In this document: piece after piece, positions 13,438 through 14,786 of the stretch
Position numbering within the stretch: position 1 is the stretch's first letter
Layout: the number at the start of each line of letters is the position of its first letter
Position numbers and translations under genes: made by a program
Notes under the pieces: generated by a model
Databases searched by the model: none
What the model was told of the DNA's origin: nothing
The model's input: only the letters and a program-made list of their open reading frames with translations
From: Candidatus Faecousia faecipullorum
GTDB taxonomy: Bacteria > Bacillota > Clostridia > Oscillospirales > Oscillospiraceae
DNA length: 14,786 nt
Assembly (NCBI GenBank): GCA_018710805.1
Contig: DVJG01000017.1
Location: 1 to 14,786 of the forward strand
Reading direction: 5' to 3'

Positions 13438-14786
13438 ATGAAGAAGAGAATTCTATGTGCGTTACTAACGCTGACCATGCTTCTGAGCCTGGTTCCTATG
13501 ACGGCATCCGCTGCCTCTCGTTCTGTCAGCGAATCCGCTATTACCATCATCAAGCAGTTCCAGCCCTATAAAAAAGGCTGTTCCGAGGGCGGCTATGTGG
13601 GCTACGGAACCAAGTGCCCCGAGAAGGGCACCCATGGTCCGGAAGGCAATCACAAGGGCCTGGAACAGAACGCCGCAGACAAGGCTCTGCGGGAGTATCT
13701 CAAGGCCGTGGACAAGGCAGTGAACGACTTTGCCGATGCCAATAAGCTGTCTCTGAGCCAGAACCAGCATGACGCCCTGGTCATGTTCTCTACCCAGAAT
13801 GGTACGGCTTGGCTCAGCGGTTCCGGCAGTGTCAAGCGGGCTGTGACTTCTCAGCTCAAGGGTACGGATTTCCTGCGGGCCATGGTGGAATGGGACGCCA
13901 GCGAGGCGGACAACAACCGCCGCATGGTGGAAGCCAATATGTACCTGTACAATGTCTACAACAGCACTCCCCCTTCCCGCTTCATCAAAGTGACCTTTGA
14001 TCCCAACGGCGGAACAATCATGGGCTATGGCAAGGGCGTGTCTGTAACCCAGTATTATGACCTGACGAAAGCCCAGAATATCAACATTGTTCCCAGCCAC
14101 GAAAACAAAGATGTGGTGTTCCTTGGCTGGCGTGAGTCAACGGCAGCGGGACTGACAGGTGATCGTGTTACAACGATTGGACCTGCCGACGATGGAAAGA
14201 CTTTCAAGGCTGTTTGGCAGGAAGAAGAGTGGGATGTCAACGAATATACCTTCACGTTATCCTCCTCTAAAATCTCCGAGAAAGGCATCTACACCAAAGG
14301 CCCCGCTGGCCCTATTGATAAGACACGGTGGGTCGAAGGCGAGATTACCTTTATGGCCGATCTGATTCATGACGGATACAGATGGGGCAGACTGGCAAAA
14401 GCCGAAGTATATAAGTATGGCAGTGGTAAGAAAACCACCAAGGATAAGTCCTTTGGTGAAGTGGACTATTGGGTAAAGCTTGGCAAGTATTCTGAACCCT
14501 CTACAGATTACGATGACAACGTGATTGCCGTGGCGAAGGTTACAGCGGCTGGCTATGTGAACGTCCGTAAGGGCGCCGGCACCAATAACGACATCGTCGG
14601 TTCCCTGCCCAATGGCACTAAGGTAAACCTGTACGAGATCAAGTATGTCAACGGCATTCGGTGGGGCCGCTGCAACACCGGCTGGTTCTGCCTGTCCTAC
14701 GCCGATGTGACCATGCTGAAGGACGAACCCAACAACTCCAAGGACCCCGGCTTTACTTCCTATGCTTTCTCTGGAAGTGACTCCGT
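13438..14786 (+). CDS. Secreted lysozyme-like (GH24-type) protein with Flg_new repeat and SH3-like domains, 3' end cut
   Basis: Open from ATG to the window edge, 449 codons seen and no stop. The ATG has AAAGGAG 9 bases upstream. Residues 1-26 are a clear signal peptide with a likely Ala-x-Ala cut. Residues 29-175 resemble phage-type lysozyme of Clostridia: IIKQFQPYKK, YVGYGTKC (53-60) and SLSQNQHDALVMFSTQNGTAW (105-125). The expected catalytic Glu of the IKxFEG motif is Gln42, and the usual downstream Asp is not obvious. Residues 183-260 are one Listeria-Bacteroides repeat (VTFDPNGG, later FLGW and FKAVW). Residues 268-350 look like a divergent SH3-like domain, and 362-425 a bacterial SH3 domain (AGYVNVRKGAGTN). 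Together this suggests a cell-wall-binding exported protein; hydrolase activity is doubtful. A further domain probably lies past the edge. Confidence 0.75.
   Translation, partial: MKKRILCALLTLTMLLSLVPMTASAASRSVSESAITIIKQFQPYKKGCSEGGYVGYGTKCPEKGTHGPEGNHKGLEQNAADKALREYLKAVDKAVNDFADANKLSLSQNQHDALVMFSTQNGTAWLSGSGSVKRAVTSQLKGTDFLRAMVEWDASEADNNRRMVEANMYLYNVYNSTPPSRFIKVTFDPNGGTIMGYGKGVSVTQYYDLTKAQNINIVPSHENKDVVFLGWRESTAAGLTGDRVTTIGPADDGKTFKAVWQEEEWDVNEYTFTLSSSKISEKGIYTKGPAGPIDKTRWVEGEITFMADLIHDGYRWGRLAKAEVYKYGSGKKTTKDKSFGEVDYWVKLGKYSEPSTDYDDNVIAVAKVTAAGYVNVRKGAGTNNDIVGSLPNGTKVNLYEIKYVNGIRWGRCNTGWFCLSYADVTMLKDEPNNSKDPGFTSYAFSGSDS

Noticed and set aside
1..14786. Mobile elements, CRISPR arrays, phage or defence modules
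   Set aside because: No transposase, integrase, recombinase, direct-repeat array or toxin-antitoxin pair was found; gene content is core metabolism and surface proteins. The lysozyme-like gene has a signal peptide and SH3 domains and is not in a phage context.

Overview
The window reads as a chromosomal segment of a moderately GC-rich Gram-positive anaerobe of the class Clostridia, most likely of the Oscillospiraceae/Ruminococcaceae type. This is inferred from the paired GlgC/GlgD ADP-glucose pyrophosphorylase subunits (a Firmicutes arrangement), strong AGGAGG-type ribosome sites, consensus TTGACA-17-TATAAT promoters in AT-rich gaps between GC-rich genes, and a secreted lysozyme-like/SH3 protein typical of gut Clostridia. 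The genus cannot be fixed from the sequence alone. No mobile element, CRISPR array, phage module or defence gene was seen; most of the window is core metabolism.

Layout. Positions 1-200: minus-strand tRNA operon (Met-CAT, then Glu-TTC cut by the window edge) with its own consensus promoter. 259-648: small plus-strand membrane protein of the CmpB-like 'ABC-transporter type IV' family. 649-4440: minus-strand glycogen operon glgC-glgD-glgA, ending in a strong terminator shared with the convergent small membrane gene. 4441-5125: long gap holding the glgC ribosome site, an attenuator-like set of competing hairpins, the mgtE promoter, and an mgtE leader with a 23-codon upstream ORF overlapping a stable stem. 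5126-6505: mgtE magnesium transporter with terminator. 6554-8676: pseudouridine catabolism operon, in which a kinase carrying an N-terminal winged helix is followed by pseudouridine-5'-phosphate glycosidase; the promoter is embedded in a palindrome. 8750-9023: tRNA-Gln and tRNA-Lys operon with promoter and terminator. 9260-11998: YfhO-family GT-C membrane protein. 12043-13137: mnmA tRNA 2-thiouridylase on the minus strand, convergent with yfhO through a bidirectional terminator. 13438-end: secreted protein with a lysozyme-like domain, a Listeria-Bacteroides (Flg_new) repeat and SH3-like domains, cut by the window edge.

How the genes work together. GlgC (catalytic) and GlgD (non-catalytic partner) make ADP-glucose, which GlgA polymerises into alpha-1,4-glucan; branching enzyme and phosphorylase are not in this window. 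PsuK and PsuG turn pseudouridine into uracil and ribose 5-phosphate. The other loci are single-gene units. The start codons of glgC and mnmA were moved downstream of the longest open frame on the basis of ribosome-site spacing and family N-termini.

The most interesting leads are the mgtE leader (upstream ORF plus a 12-bp helix whose two strands flank the ORF stop codon), the lysozyme-like protein whose expected catalytic glutamate is glutamine, and the palindrome inside the psuK promoter. None is proven to be novel.
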